A stretch of 64,000 nucleotides of DNA from Hydractinia symbiolongicarpus (GCF_029227915.1 NC_079875.1:6076001-6140000), one strand, 5' to 3'; positions 35,176-47,899 are shown, counted from the first letter of the stretch. Program-made: numbers and translations. Notes: a model not told the origin generated them from the sequence alone.

Positions 35176-36400
35176 GAGATTTTTGTATAAATTTTGTATA
35201 ATTGGCCAATTAAGCGTGGTTTTTCTCCCTTATATGAAATGGGCACAAAATCTTCCTTTGTACGGGATAAAGTCTCGACCTTATTCTAAGAACGGATATT
35301 TTATCTCAACAATTTATTCTTGGGTAGAAAAGAAATTGTTTTCTTGTATGAAGGACATCTTTTTCAGCAGTTTGATTTAAGTCCTTTAGTGATCTCATCA
35401 TTGCCTACCCGAAAATTGAAAAGAGGCTGAAATCTTCAAGAACACTTAGACCTTTCCGCACTTCACAACATTCGAATCAGTTAAAACTCTATTTAAGTTT
35501 ACAGAGCCAAAACATACGGAAAATAAATATTTCTAGAAAAAAATAAGTATTTAAAAAAAGAAAAAGTGGAAGAGGAGACCTCCAAACACAATCCCATTAC
35601 TTTCAAATCAAAATTGCCTTCGTCAGCGTACCCCGATCGTTGCATGTTTTCTCGGTCGGCATGTCGAGGCCGGTGAGACCTTGCTGGATTACTTTTTTTC
35701 AAAATCGAGCCTTGTTATTGAGCTACTGCGCGCAGCGGTAAAAATTTATTCGTTAAAATATATATCGGATATTGCGGGTATTCAGAAAAAAAAGTGAAGT
35801 TCTGTTTCGTGTGTCCTTCGCCCAAAATATCGCTAACATTTTGATCAAAATACGAGTATTATTAAAGCAGAAAGTCAAGTAATACAGCGTTGAACGCTAG
35901 CTTAAGTACAAATAGAGGCAAACTTTTGTACTGTGACATGAACACTCTATTCTGCCTGTAACTTATATACAACAAAAAAACTTCATTGAAAAGTAAACGA
36001 GTGTGTTTCTTTATTTATATATATAAAGTAGAAATTGAAGCATAAGAAATTACTTTATTTTCATAAAGACAATGTCTACAAAGTGCATGTGATTTGTTGT
36101 ACCTTGATCTTATGAGTAAATGTGCGAGGTTGGGACAACAATAACACAGATCGTTTTACTACTGCCGGATTATATTTGTTGTTTAAAATAACAAAATTTA
36201 CCATCATAACATGACATTTTAGCAAATATTTGTTTTAAAGTTTGGATTACTGTAAATGCAGTAAATAGATCAAAGAGCATGTTAAGACAACTTTTAGTAT
36301 GTGTTTTAAAAAATCTTTGTCATAAACGTTAAGGTCATTTGATAGGGACGTATTTCGTAGTTGTAGCTGACAAAACACATCTGAAATATAATTTAATTAT
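35176..36400. other. Intergenic, nothing recognised beyond a repeat piece
   Basis: 35580-35690 shares the CATTACTTTCAAA...TCGGCATGTCGAGGCC repeat with 19540-19600. Otherwise featureless. Confidence 0.4.
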
Positions 36401-36790
36401 AGTTTAATTGGGATGAGAAGAAAATCATTGACAGAGAATCCAGAACAACGGCCAGGAAGATTAAAGAAACCATCAACAGTGTAGAACGTAACAAACACAT
36501 AAACAGCATCTCGTATCAACTTCCTGAGATTTGGTTACCAGCCCTACAGAAGAAGTAGTTACCTACATCCAGGTCCGAAAATGTTAATTACCGTAATTAA
36601 CTGTAATTATCAGGTCGTTTCTGATTGGTTAATTTTTGTGAATTTCGATCCTCTGCAATTATATAAATACTTGCTCAACATCATTTTACTTTGCCCGATG
36701 ATGGGAGAAGGATCTCCCGAAACGTCGCCTACTAAACTATCATGTTCAAGAAATGATAAACTTTCCACAGTAATATGAATACTGACCAGA
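36400..36790 (+). mobile_element. Penelope-like element terminal remnant with hammerhead-like motif
   Basis: 36692-36727 reads CCGATGA, stem GGGAGA-AGGA-TCTCCC, CGAAACGTCGCC. This is the hammerhead order, with one deviation (C for U) in core box 1. The preceding 36430-36560 can be read as a stop-interrupted remnant of an element C-terminus, which is weak. The motif parallels those at 13541 and 55898. Confidence 0.55.
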
Positions 36791-37291
36791 CAAACCGAAA
36801 TAATATCTTCAATAACATCTGAAATATAGTTGTAGTAGTGTAATATAACTTTACAGTAAATAAGGAATCTGCGGGCATAAATATCATTAAAAAATATATC
36901 GGGATAAATAGCTGAACAAACTCTATATTGGTATTATATTTTTATATGTAATGTCATGAAATGATATTGTAATGTGGTAATCTAGAACACTGGTTCAATT
37001 ATATTGGTAAGATTTCACAAAAAATGTGGGTGATACACAAAGTCACATTAATAATACAGATAATACAAATAATAAATTACTTCGCATAACTTCATAAATA
37101 AATAGAAACCTTGTCATTTTCATAAGCTCCGGTAGGTAACGAACAACTACATTTTATTTATTTCCGCTTGGATCAAATACCAGATTTACGTCAATGTTTC
37201 TGTAGAAGTATGTACAGATTGCATTCTCTTATAACATGATATATATGCATACTTCTCTTTTTATAAAAATTATTAAAAATGATGAAGTGAC
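36791..37291. promoter_or_regulatory. Upstream region of gene B
   Basis: AT-rich, 500 bp. No TATA box or initiator can be fixed by eye. An ATGATGAAGTGA mini-frame directly precedes the start codon. Confidence 0.25.
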
Positions 37292-40200
37292 ATGGCTTTA
37301 TCAGGAGAATATACAGCTAAGCTTGCAGCAATATTGGAATGCAAGATATGTTTGAATACATACTACAATCCAAAACAATTGAATTGTGGACATACGTATT
37401 GTAAGGATTGTTTAGATGAATTTCTTCAGTTTCAAGAAGATGGAAGTGCTGAACTATCTTGTCCATTAAGATGCATCAAAAAGACAATAATAAATCAAGA
37501 TGAAACGACAGCTTCTTTGATGACTGTGTATTCTTTGACTGACATCTTGGATGAAATGTAGGTCATGTGTCTGTATATTGTTATGTTTTGGACTCGTTTA
37601 ATGCAAAAACGTAATTAAATATATCTTCTTATATTGATTTCGAATGTTTTCACTATTTCAATGTTGCCTCTTGATCTCACTGAAGTTTATCAAAGAAAAC
37701 TAAGAACGGACGCAAAGGAATTCTTTTGGTTTAATAGATTTGACCTATAATATAACTATGGACCTTTTACATAAAAAATAAGCTAACATCACTTTTAAAC
37801 GATAAATTATTTTAAAAGGGGAAAATACAAGCGACAACTTGTTCCCCAGTGGGGACAAGATTTAATCGGACATAAACGTTTTAAAGAATTCTAATTTTAA
37901 TAGACAGCGTTTTCACGATGACTCCTTCATCACTTGGAAGATAAATTGACCTCCCCCTTCCCCCATCCCCCATCCCCCATCCCCCCATAGTAGCCTTGTG
38001 GTAGATGGTAAGCATAATGATTTAAGTGTTAAATTTCCTTTTTTAGGCCAAATGTTGCAGCTAAGAAATTTATATGTCAGCAGTGCAAAAAATGCAACCA
38101 AACTATCAGCAGCTCCTGCACAATTTGTGGAGCAACAATCTGCGACGATTGTCAAAATGCACATTTGTGTGAAAACAAATCTTACACTACTGTCACTTTT
38201 AATAAAAAATTGCAAGAAATTCAACCATTGTGTACGACGCATAAATCCCTTTGCAAAGACGTCTGTGTGGATTGTGAAAACACGTTTATCTGTACCTATT
38301 GTATACACAGAAACCATACTAACCATGAAAGAAAAACGATAACGCAGTTAGGTTTGGAAGCCAACGATCGGATTCAAACGTTTGCAACATCTTTTGTGGA
38401 CTGGAAAATTACCTTGGAGAATTTAACAAGAGAATATGAAGAAGCTATGATGAATTTAGAAAGTAGGAGAGATATATTTGCTTACGAATTGAAACTGAGA
38501 AAATTTAAACGGATAGAAGAGTTTCTGAAAATGTTAACAGCAGAGGAAGAAAATTTGTTGAAAGAATTTGACGAAAAAACAAAAAAATTTAAAGAAAATG
38601 TAACTTCGGCTGTGTTTGCTAATAAGGCGAAGACAAAAGAGTTTTCAGAATATATAAACAAAGTTAAAGAGAAATCACACTTTGAGTTGGTTGCTGAGAA
38701 ATTGGAGATTGATCGAAATTTTCGCAGATTATCGTCTTCTCTGATCAGCATACCACGATTTCACTCACATCTCATTGCAATGAATGATAAGGATCGCGGT
38801 ACATATCCATTGGGCCAATTGAAGATTTGTGTTGATGAAGTGAACATGGCTGGGATAACTTCTAATGATTCTTTGATCTGCGAAAACATAATTGATAAAA
38901 CCGAGAGACAATACAATGACACACAGTTAGTAAGTGACTTACCGGCTTTGGTTGAATATTTGGAAGGTAAATTTTCATATTTTTGTGATTCTATTTTCAT
39001 CAGCATAATAAAACAGGAATTAAGTATTATGAATGTGTTTCATAGAGTACGATATAGCGGATGGCAATGCAATTGGTATAGCTAAAAAAAGGTAAAATCA
39101 TATTTTCCGTCGTTTACCTGTGTCTTATATATTTCTTTTCACATTTAGAAACACTTCTCTTCTCTCTGTCTGGGTACTAATACATTTGTATTTTCTAAGT
39201 TAAATGTAGATGACGTACGCAGAGATATTTTAAACTGGAGAATGATAAGAAAGTTAGTGGTCCACTTCCCATTACAATTTTGAAACTAGCTGTTAATAAT
39301 TATGTTTACGCGTTAAAAAAATGCTTCAACAGAGCACTAATTAATTCCAGTTATCCTGATGGGCTAAAAATGGAAGACATTATTCCAATTCTTAAAAAGG
39401 CTCGTCTATGGAAAAGTGCGAGTAGAGACCCGTTAGTTTGCAATTTGCCTTATTAAAGGTGTTCAAGCAAGTTATCGCAAACCAACTGAATACCTTTATG
39501 GAGCCTCACCTTTCTAATTCTCTCTGTGGATTTATAAATATAACTGTTTACAAAATTATAATTATAAAAATTGTAATGCTTTGTAATTCTCAGAAAGGCA
39601 ACCAGAGTTTTCTTGGAGCAGTGTAGTCGATCAGAATATATTGTATTGTATAGCATAACGGCTATATAGTTCTCTTTATTTAGCGATGTACCATTGAAAA
39701 GTGTCCCGCTAGTCACAAAGTCTTATACATTTGAAGGTATGTTTTTAATATATATGACCGAAACTTATAGAATATGGCTTTGTCGTGAGAACTTCAGTTA
39801 TTGAGAAGCATGCAAAGAGTTAGAGTACTGTTTATGTAAAAGAATTGTTATTTTTTACTATTAAATATACTCCTTGTGTATGCTTAAAAAAGTCACTAGA
39901 AGTTAACAAACTGTTTCCATTTCATTCTTTCTTCCTTAAAATTTTACTAGACAACTAACAACAACGAAAACTAAAATTCCTGTCCAGTTAAATAAATTTG
40001 GATTATTCAATTATTCATATTTCTGAATACCATGTTATTACTAGGAATAATAATAACCCTATAATAACTGTTTATGAGGGCAATACCGGATAATATTGAC
40101 CGACGTCAAAGTATTGCCCGAGCTTGTGAGGGCAATACGTGACAGAGGTCAATATTCGAAGGTATTGCCCGAAATAAACAGTTATTATATGGATTATTAT

Positions 40201-41209
40201 CCGGGTACCGCATTTTACAAAAATATAACATTATAAAAGCAGGATGTAGAAACCATGTTAGAAACTATTCCTATATGGAACGTACATTCGAACAAAAAAT
40301 ATTTTTTTTAAATCGAATATCGTGTAAACATAGCAGGTTTTCATTGCAGCCACAACATTGAATTCTTTAAAAGATAAAAGTAAGTTTCACTTCTGTTTCG
40401 CGTTTTGTTTACTTTTTTCCGTGTTTATTTACATTTAATGATACCATATTTAAACTTTAAACACGGTTGCTATGGTAGCGGGCAATACCGTGGAATATTG
40501 CCAAATATGACGTAAGTTCTAACCAATCACATTGCACGATTTTCGAAAATATCGATGCCGCCCTTTTACCCGGTTAATAATGATATGTAATAAGTTAGCT
40601 TTTATGCTTTTTAATGTTCGCCTCGGTCCCCGTTGTATTCATTTGATCTGTTATGGCTTTAAGAATATTATGCTACCATTTTTTTCCCATAAGCATTACA
40701 AGTTTTTACTGCGATTAGTTTGTTAAAAATTCATGTTTTCAGAATGTATTAAAGTCATTCAAACTGGCGACGACAAGAAAGTTCAATTACTTCTCAATAA
40801 CCATCCAGATATCGTTAAAATGAGAGATGATAATGGAAGTACATTATTGATGAAAGCTGCATTTTACAATAAACCATCAATAGTCAAAGACTTCATTGAT
40901 GCTGGTAGCGATGTCAATGCAGTGGATGATTTAAATTGGAATGCATATCACATAAGTGCATGGCGCGGTCGCAGTACTGTTTTAAAAGTTCTAATCAATC
41001 ACGACGTAAGAAACATTAACAATGTACACAATTATAACGGTACACCATTATATTTCGCATCTCGGTTTGGTCACGTTGAATGTGTCAAGTTACTGCTGTC
41101 GGTACCACATATTGACGTTAATATAAGAAACAAGTATAATAAAACTGCCTACGATGTTGCTCGCAATGATACTGTTAGAAGTTTATTGGAAGCATACTTA
41201 AAAAAGTAA
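37292..41209 (+). CDS. Gene B: TRIM-like RING/B-box/coiled-coil/ankyrin protein (550 aa)
   Basis: Exons 37292-37557 (266 nt), 38047-38966 (920 nt), 40743-41209 (467 nt) with donors GTAGGT and GTAAAT and acceptors TTTTTAG and TTTTCAG. The phases are 2 and 1, and the total is 550 codons plus stop, exactly the length of gene A. The RING uses C17, C20, C32, H34, C37, C40, C57, C61. The middle exon carries a cysteine-rich B-box-1-like part (C99 to C130) and a B-box 2 (C151, H154, C162, C165, C171, C174, H179, H182), then a charged coiled coil (about 190-340). The last exon has three ankyrin repeats (STLLMKAAFYNKPSIV, GTPLYFASRFGHVECV) and a cap. Likely an E3 ubiquitin ligase with ankyrin target binding, by domain inference. 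A LINE fragment and a hairpin repeat sit in intron 2. Confidence 0.88.
39210..39540 (+). mobile_element. LINE reverse transcriptase fragment (jockey/CR1-like), in gene B intron 2
   Basis: Two frames join by eye: VSGPLPITILKLAVNN, CFNRALINSSYPDGLKMEDI, IPILKKA, then after a stop and shift KVFKQVIANQLNTFMEPHLS and SLCGF. This is the order of RT blocks 0-2 in non-LTR elements. It is cut off right after CGF, before the catalytic YxDD. At least two frameshifts. Inactive. Confidence 0.8.
40060..40560. repeat. Hairpin-rich palindromic repeat in gene B intron 2
   Basis: 40064-40192 is bounded by ATAATAACTGTTTATGAGGG and its inverse ending AAATAAACAGTTATTAT. GGGCAATAC and GTATTGCCC occur several times inside. 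A further GGGCAATACC at 40481 suggests a partial second unit. Small MITE-like, no ORF. Confidence 0.6.
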
Positions 41210-41246
41210 CTTTGTTATTTTGCATCACTTAATGACAAGTGCTATT

Positions 41247-41345
41247 AATAATAACTAGTCGTTAAAGCCCGTGGAAAAGTCCACTTAGGCAGAAGAGTAA
41301 TGGAAAAAATAGGTTGTTTAGGTCTTTTGCTGACGTCAGCAACAA
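41247..41345. repeat. ACTAGTCG-type repeat end downstream of gene B
   Basis: ACTAGTCGTTAAAGCCCGTG, a hairpin arm to CCACTTAGGCAG, then GCTGACGTCAGCAA, as at 3606 and 42964. It lies 40 bp after the gene B stop codon, so the gene B 3' UTR probably runs into it. Confidence 0.65.
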
Positions 41346-42956
41346 CAAAAAATAGGCGAAATTTGTTTATCCGTTTCTTATATATGCAAAGCCTATAGCT
41401 TAGAGCTTTTAGCTTATAGCTATTATATTATTAACGTTTCCTGAAAATTTGAAAGAAATTGATTCGACAGAAGTTAAAAAACTGAAGAAAACACGCTTTC
41501 GTCTCTAACAAACTCTCATAAAAACACGATTTTTACCTCCTTTTTCCGATATTGTAAAACGATGGAGAGCCGTAGTAACGCATGTACAATTGAATTATCG
41601 TAAAGGTTTATTGTACAAAAATTTGTTCTTTCAGTATATTGCATGTGGTCTTTTTCCACAAGTTTACACAACTTTTTAAAAAACAACAGTTTGCAACACA
41701 AACAATAGAAACGGACAACCATACTATTAATTTCTGAGAAATTTTAACAAAAAATGTCAAAAACCCAGGTAAATTTCCCCTAAAACGCCAACAACCTTTG
41801 TAAACATATAAACCACAACCCTTGTAAAAATATATAACCTGGTAATTTACATGCTACGTTTAACAGGATGTCAACAACAAAACAATAAAACCTACTCCAA
41901 TTAACGCACACACTTCAAGTTTTACAAAATCGTCATTTTAAAGTAAAGTTTACAGGAAACGTGACAAAAGTTATTCCTCTCACTATCCTGAAAGTTCAAT
42001 AAGCCTTTAAAAGATTTTGTGGCTTGTTACATCATAATTCGTGCTCAAATAAGATCCCTAAGTTTGACTACTAAGGTAGATGTAAATAGCTAAAAGAGGA
42101 GAAATAACATTCATCATTGGTTAGCTAACTATGAAGCTTGAAGAAGGAAACATTAGCTAAGACAGATACCCAGTTAAATATAGTTAAACTGGGAAGATGC
42201 ATATAGCCAGCTAGCTATTTATGCTTAGTAAAACACACATAAAGAAAAACAATAGCAATATAAAAATTATGACATTTGCAGTAAGTTCAACAAACCAAAA
42301 TTTTCTGTTTCCCTAGCACATTTGTTTCCCAGCTAACAGCTTTGTGCAGCATTTTAAATTTTAGGACAAATACAATATTTATGCACCAGGGGATTCTTTA
42401 ATTATGCAAAAAATGTAAACAAATCCTAGCTTTTTTATAAAATACGCGGCAAAATATAAAACTTTAAGAATTTGAAGCTCCAATGGATTTTTTTGAGAAT
42501 GCGATTCTCCTTGACAATTTTAAGTGTGCTACATATAAAGCGGAATGTCTAAGAATATCATTCTTACTTCCAATTCACTTGAAACTCTAGCATTCATTTT
42601 CTATTTCTAACTTTTACTTAAACTACTTCTAGCTCAACTCTTCACTTCCGAAGTAGCTTCTTGTGGTTTCCAACTTCACTTTTCTACTTCTACTTCTTCA
42701 CTTGGACTTTTCTTTCTTTTCCATATATTCGTTTTTGCACTTTCTTTAAGACGAAGAGACCGTTCTTTTGTTATTTTTTGTGTGTAGAAAGTACGTATTT
42801 GAGCGAATCATATTGCTTATTTTCTATCACGTGGTTTCTAACGGTTGTGAGACAAATGTAAACAAAAACAAAAAACTCGAAAAACTTGCGCATTCGGGTG
42901 GTAAAAAATATCGTCTTTGCAAAAGTGACAGACAGACACACGGAACTGGCGTATTA
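41346..42956. other. Intergenic, nothing recognised
   Basis: No domain-bearing frame. 42600-42740 is a CTTC/CTTT-rich stretch of low complexity. Confidence 0.4.
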
Positions 42957-43168
42957 TTATGGAGACTAGTCGATAAGGCCGTGGAAAAATCCACTGAGGC
43001 AGGATAGAAATGAAAAAGAAGCGTCATTTGAATTTTGATGACGTCAGCAACCTATCCCCCAAAAGAAATTAGAACCTTGTTTTCATCTTGCCTCTTTTGT
43101 GTAGAGCTCAAACTGCTGATCAAGAAAATGTAAATGATCATGTGCTTCTGACATACTCTCTGTGGTAT
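42957..43168. repeat. ACTAGTCGATAA dispersed repeat, truncated copy
   Basis: Closely matches 3606-3800 (GATGACGTCAGCAACC, GTGTAGAGCT(T/C)AAACTGCTG, ATCAAGAAAATGTA). It ends at the TA target of the element at 43171. Confidence 0.7.
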
Positions 43169-43170
43169 TA

Positions 43171-43881
43171 CTTTAAGGGCAAAAATTTTTGCGGGCAAAA
43201 CTTTTCGCGTTTTTGGACCCTTTTCGCGAAAATTTCTGCCCGGTAAGAAATTTAACCTGAAATTCGCGAAAGTTATTTTCGCGAAAAATCAACTTTTTCT
43301 AAAAATCGCGAAAGTTTCTCCAAGTTTTAAAAGCCGAAAACTCTTAAACAACGAGGGCTCCGAGGACAAGGCTAGAAATAATAGAATCACAAGGAAAAAA
43401 ATAATCAGTCCGAAAAATGGCTCTAAAACACTAACTCTAAAAATGGCTCCAAAGCCCGACTCAATGTGGGGAAATCAGCTAAAAATCGAAAAACGGAAGG
43501 GTTTGAATATCTTCGTATCAGAAATTTCAAATTTCAAGACAAAAAACGAAGAGAAGACAATAATTTGGTGAATTTTTTGTACATAATATTTGATTGTTTT
43601 CTTATATCAAAAATTACTCGATAACAATACAATTTTCTTGCTGGACTCTCTTCTATATATATAGTAGTACTGTTATTTCATTGGAAGGATATTCGATTTA
43701 AAATCAATTTTTTTTATTGAAATTCATTGTCATTTGCAAAAGTTTTTGTTCCCAATAATGAAGACTTTGGAAAATTCGCGAAAGGTTTTCTATAAAATTT
43801 CTTCCAGAAGTAGAATTTGCGAAAATTAAATTCGCAAAATTTCGCGATTTTTTATCCTCGCGAAAATTTGTGCCCTTAAAG
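43171..43881. mobile_element. TA-flanked non-autonomous DNA element, 711 bp
   Basis: The ends CTTTAAGGGCAAAAATTTTT and (right) AAATTTGTGCCCTTAAAG are inverted. TA lies outside both (43169-43170, 43882-43883). The flanking ~150 bp on each side are full of TTCGCGAAA/GCGAAAGTT subrepeats, like the pogo-like element at 20098. No transposase is readable, so it was probably moved in trans. It appears to have inserted into the repeat at 42957. Confidence 0.8.
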
Positions 43882-43883
43882 TA

Positions 43884-46227
43884 TAGAGATGATGGCAAGT
43901 AACTGGATTTTCTATGTTTTAAATTTTCTCTATTGTTTTTATAAGCTTTTTTCACGCTTGCCTAGCAAAACCTTTGTAAGAGAACTAAAGGAAGTATCAT
44001 CTTCATCGTCATTCAAGTGGCTTGAAATTTAGGGAAAAGAAGCAAAATAATTACAAAGTGACGTGGAAATTATAAAGTGGCGCAAGGTGTATTTATTGGG
44101 CTAAAAAGTTTTTGGGTTTCATTTTTATAAGTTTATTGTTTTCCTATCTTTACTCAAGAGTTCCTGCGTTCCTTTTGACATGTTGTTAATAAAATAAATT
44201 ATAAAAAAAAATTTAAAAAATCAAGTCTTATCTTCTGTTTTTCCTTGGTCCTTGACTTTTCTGTTATTGTAACCCCTCCTCTCTGTTTGCTTGCTGTAAC
44301 TAAGGCTCGTCTCTCGCTTTATACTTGAAGTTTGGGTAAAAATTTATGCAAGAAAATCGAAAGATGCGTTGTTCTTCTCATTAAAAATTAAACTTTTTTA
44401 GTGAAATAGATAACAATCGAATTACATATTGTATAAAGCCCGTGGTATAAAGCGCATCATCTTCCATAAGTAAAAGGAAAACAAACAATAAAAGTTAATT
44501 TAATATAAAAATTTAATAAAATATACAACACCTTTATAGACATGTTTATTAGCCGATAATAATCACATTGAGCTTTTGCAAGTCTCCAAAGTTTCAAGAC
44601 CATAGCATATGTGAAAGGAGAGAAATTAAAAGATTGAAATTATGCCATAAAAATTTAAAGTACGGAAAAGTCAGATTGGTTCACAAAAATGTCTTCTATG
44701 CGTGACAATACAGAAAAAATACCTTGTATACGATTTAAAATCCAAAGAAATACATTGTTCACGATGTGTAGTGGAGCAAAATACCTTACATGCGTTGTAC
44801 ATTCTGGCGAAATACTTTGTATGTCAGATTCTGACAGAATACCTTGTATATGTTATACAATGTATAATTATACAATTTAATTTTAAATTTAAATTTTGAA
44901 AAAAATACAATACACATTCTAAAAACATACCTTGTTTGGATAATTTATCTGGACATTTAATATCTTTGTTAGTTAGTTCTATATCTTTGTTGGATGGAAT
45001 GTTCGAAAAAAGTAAAATAGTAACATCTCTTTGTTTAAGTAATAAGTAAAAACAAAATGTTTGTGCTATAAAAGTGTAAAAATTGAACACATTTTTCTAC
45101 ATATATAAAGTAAAAACAATCATTGTTATTCGCATTGCGTCACGCTATTTATAAAAAAAGCATCAATTGTTTCGACTACATTTGATTATTTAATGCGGGT
45201 TTATGTAACTCAATGAAAGCCTTTTTCTTTCATTTTAACTTCTGGCGAATAGTACCCAAAACTCTTTGTTTCACATTGTACAGTCAGTCGACAAAACTAC
45301 TCAGCCAAGAGTACTTTTTAAAACTACAAATCTCTCCAAAGTATATACTAAATCAAGGTGATTAATTTTGGAGTTTGTTCATGCATGTCACTATATGCTA
45401 GGTTCGCCAACTCAAAGTTTAGTTGTTAATGTTTAAGCGCACTTTATTTGGTTAGGCCCTCAAAACATGTCGTAAAGCAGAAGTGTTAGAAAGTGCAACT
45501 AACGAAATTCAAACGCTGCTTCTTTATCTGCCTATCTATCTTAAATAATAATCGACAAAAAAAAAACTTAAGGTATCTTAGAGTGTCAGTATTGCTTATC
45601 GGGAAGCGCGGATTCCAGTAAATCAATCTTCATCATTCTCCAGAAAATATGTATATCTACAAACAATGTAGAAATGCATAATTTAGGTACAAATATTTTT
45701 AGTCGACTTTTCTTTCTCTGGCAAATGCTTATTTATATTCATAAAATATAAAATATAACGATGCATTTTAGAGTAAAAGATTAGTTCCCATAAATTGTGT
45801 ATATTCATATATTATATATAAAAACGATCTTTATGAGGACATTGCGTACTAAACATATTTTTAAGTGACATTGCGTTTAGAATTTAGTAATATAAATACA
45901 TAATTGTGGAATAGAGAAGAATATGGTTTCTTCGGGCAGATTTGCAACGTAGTATTTGGTAGTGATAATTTTCAAGCAAAATTTCCAAACAGATTTGCCT
46001 ATTTACAAAATATGTAAAATAGAGATGGATTTTAGAGTGAAATGTGTTTTTGGGGGACAGTTGAAACGCAAGAAATGTTAGCCTGACTTATATTAAATAC
46101 AAAATATTTTTGGACGACCTAAGAACAAAAATCTTCACCAAATTGTGTATACCTAAAAGTTATATGTAAAAAGAGTTTTTGTGGGGACGTACTGAAATGA
46201 TTTAATTGGACATTGCGTTTAAAATTT
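43884..46227. other. 2.3 kb intergenic, no gene recognised
   Basis: 44715-44870 has three or four loose repeats of an ATACCTTGTATA-type motif. It leaves 63-65 codon frames open in two phases, which argues for repeat origin. Otherwise AT-rich. Confidence 0.4.
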
Positions 46228-46775
46228 GGTAATGTCTCTTTAATAATAGCCTTCGTCTGTCTGTGTGTCCGCGAAAGCGGCGTCCCGTAAAGGAAACACA
46301 AAATGCGCACGAGTATCAAATGCGATATATTTTTATCCACTTTGTTGCGACTGGTAAATTTAAAGGACGAGCGAACGCGACGGGCGACCCCGTGGATTTT
46401 TCCATGGGTTAACGACTGGTCTCTTTAATAATAGCCGTCGCCTGTCTGTGTGTCCGCGAAATCGGCGTCCCGTAACGGAAACACGAAATTTTTAAAATAC
46501 GCACAAATATCAAATGCGATATATTTTATCCACTTTGTTGCGACGGGTAAATTTAAAGGACGAGCGAACCCGTTGATTTTTTCACGGGCAACGAGTAGTC
46601 TCTATTATAATAGTCGTATTCCGTCTGTCTGTCTCTGCGCGGACACCCCGCTGAGTTATTTAATGATGTTATGGAAACACGGATATCAAATGCGATATAT
46701 TATTATCCACTTTGTTGCTACCGGTAAATATAATGGACGGGCGAACCCGTGGATTTTTCCACGGGCTAACGATTC
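46228..46775 (+). repeat. Three tandem units of the ~190-bp hairpin repeat
   Basis: Units start near 46228, 46420 and 46600 with CTCTTTAATAATAGCC or CTCTATTATAATAGTC, go through GTCTGTC...CGCG, ATATCAAATGCGATATAT, TATCCACTTTGTTGC and GAGCGAACCCG. Each closes with a CCGTGGATTTTTCCACGG palindrome (or a diverged version) and GGCTAACGA. The same unit composes 2212-2640. The 128-aa frame across it is a by-product. Confidence 0.75.
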
Positions 46776-46859
46776 ATACTTTATAATTTTTAATAGAGAA
46801 AAAAATATCTACAAAATTCATGCTTTATATTTGTAAAAGATGGAGATTAATGATGCATT

Positions 46860-46985
46860 TAAGAGGGTATCCGGAGAATTGCCCCCAGTAAATTTCCCCC
46901 TGGAAGATTACCCCTCGGAGATTTACCCCCCCCCCCAAAAAAAAAAAAAATTGACATCTGATCTTCAATTTTTTTTTTTCAATTT
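46860..46985. repeat. Poly-C/poly-A junction and CCCC-rich low complexity
   Basis: CCCCC-separated short repeats (GGAGATTTACCCC-like) followed by a run of C and a run of A at about 46926-46950. Confidence 0.7.
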
Positions 46986-47112
46986 TTCGTACACGCCCTA
47001 ACAGCTGTTTAAGTGACGATATTGCTTATTATGGAAATAGGAGATGTGTGAAAACAGTTGCAACATTTTCTGAAACGAAAAGAACGGTTGCGCAACACAC
47101 AGTGCAGAAGAA

Positions 47113-47391
47113 TTGCTGAGAACAAACAATAGCATTGAGGGATGGCACCGAAGCTTTCAGGGACATTTAACATCTTTTCACCCGAAATTCTGGAAATTCT
47201 TGGGTGTATTAAAAAAGGAGGAGGCTATTTTTCGTGTGTCGATACTTCAACATCTTGGAGAACATCCTGCTCCACCTCGACGAAGACGATATCTTGACAA
47301 TAACGCCAGAATTTTGCATATCGTAGATGACTACCCCAATCGTCGTATGAAGAAATACCTACGCAGTATTGCTCATAACTTGGCTTTATAA
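47113..47391 (+). mobile_element. MULE-type transposase C-terminal remnant
   Basis: The frame reads RTNNSIEGWHRSFQGHLTSF, HPKFWKFLGVLKKEE and ends YLRSIAHNLAL. R-TNN-EGWH-R...P..W.F...LK.E is the end of MULE transposases as found across invertebrate genomes. The N-terminal part with the DDE residues is missing, and there is no clear ATG. 47441-47510 contains a 25-bp-arm hairpin (TTTTTATGTTCTTGT and ACAAGAACATAAAAA) that may be one element end. Confidence 0.75.
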
Positions 47392-47440
47392 GTACTTGTT
47401 ATCGCACAGTGCCGAAAAAAATATCGGCAATATTTTTTGA

Positions 47441-47512
47441 GTGTTTTTATGTTCTTGTTACATATTTCACGAGCCTTTAGGTAAGTGAAATATACAAGAA
47501 CATAAAAACGAA
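47441..47512. repeat. Hairpin next to the MULE remnant
   Basis: Arms GTTTTTATGTTCTTGT and ACAAGAACATAAAAAC, extended by TACATATTTCAC / GTGAAATATA, around a 14-nt loop. Confidence 0.7.
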
Positions 47513-47899
47513 AAAAATATCAGTCGATACTTTTCGAGAGCACGCGTGATAACTAGTTTATCATATACTCGGTCTTATATCATGTTAATTTCACATAGTC
47601 GGTTGCACACTGCTTAATTATGTGCACGATATTAACAAGCATTGTTATGGGGGCCAATAAAATTTATTTCATTTATATTTATGAACTTATAAATTATTTG
47701 AATTTATGAAGCCAGGTGCGATTTAGATCATTATAACAAATTATGTTCATGTCACGGTTGAAAGAATTTGTATGGAAATAAAAACAATGAATTTTTAAAA
47801 GAATAAATTGTCATTGTGAAGCCAAATAACACAGAACTCCATCGTCGTGCTATTATATTATTCTTTCGAGTTGACTGATGATATAATTAAATTGTTCTT

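Noticed and set aside
38998-39085. Extension of the gene B middle exon to the stop near 39085
   Set aside because: The GTAAAT donor at 38967 gives the phase and sequence match to gene A and keeps the frame into the ankyrin exon; the extension has no counterpart in gene A.
46228-46775. CRISPR-like array
   Set aside because: The units are long (~190 bp), degenerate and without short constant repeats plus unique spacers; the context is eukaryotic.
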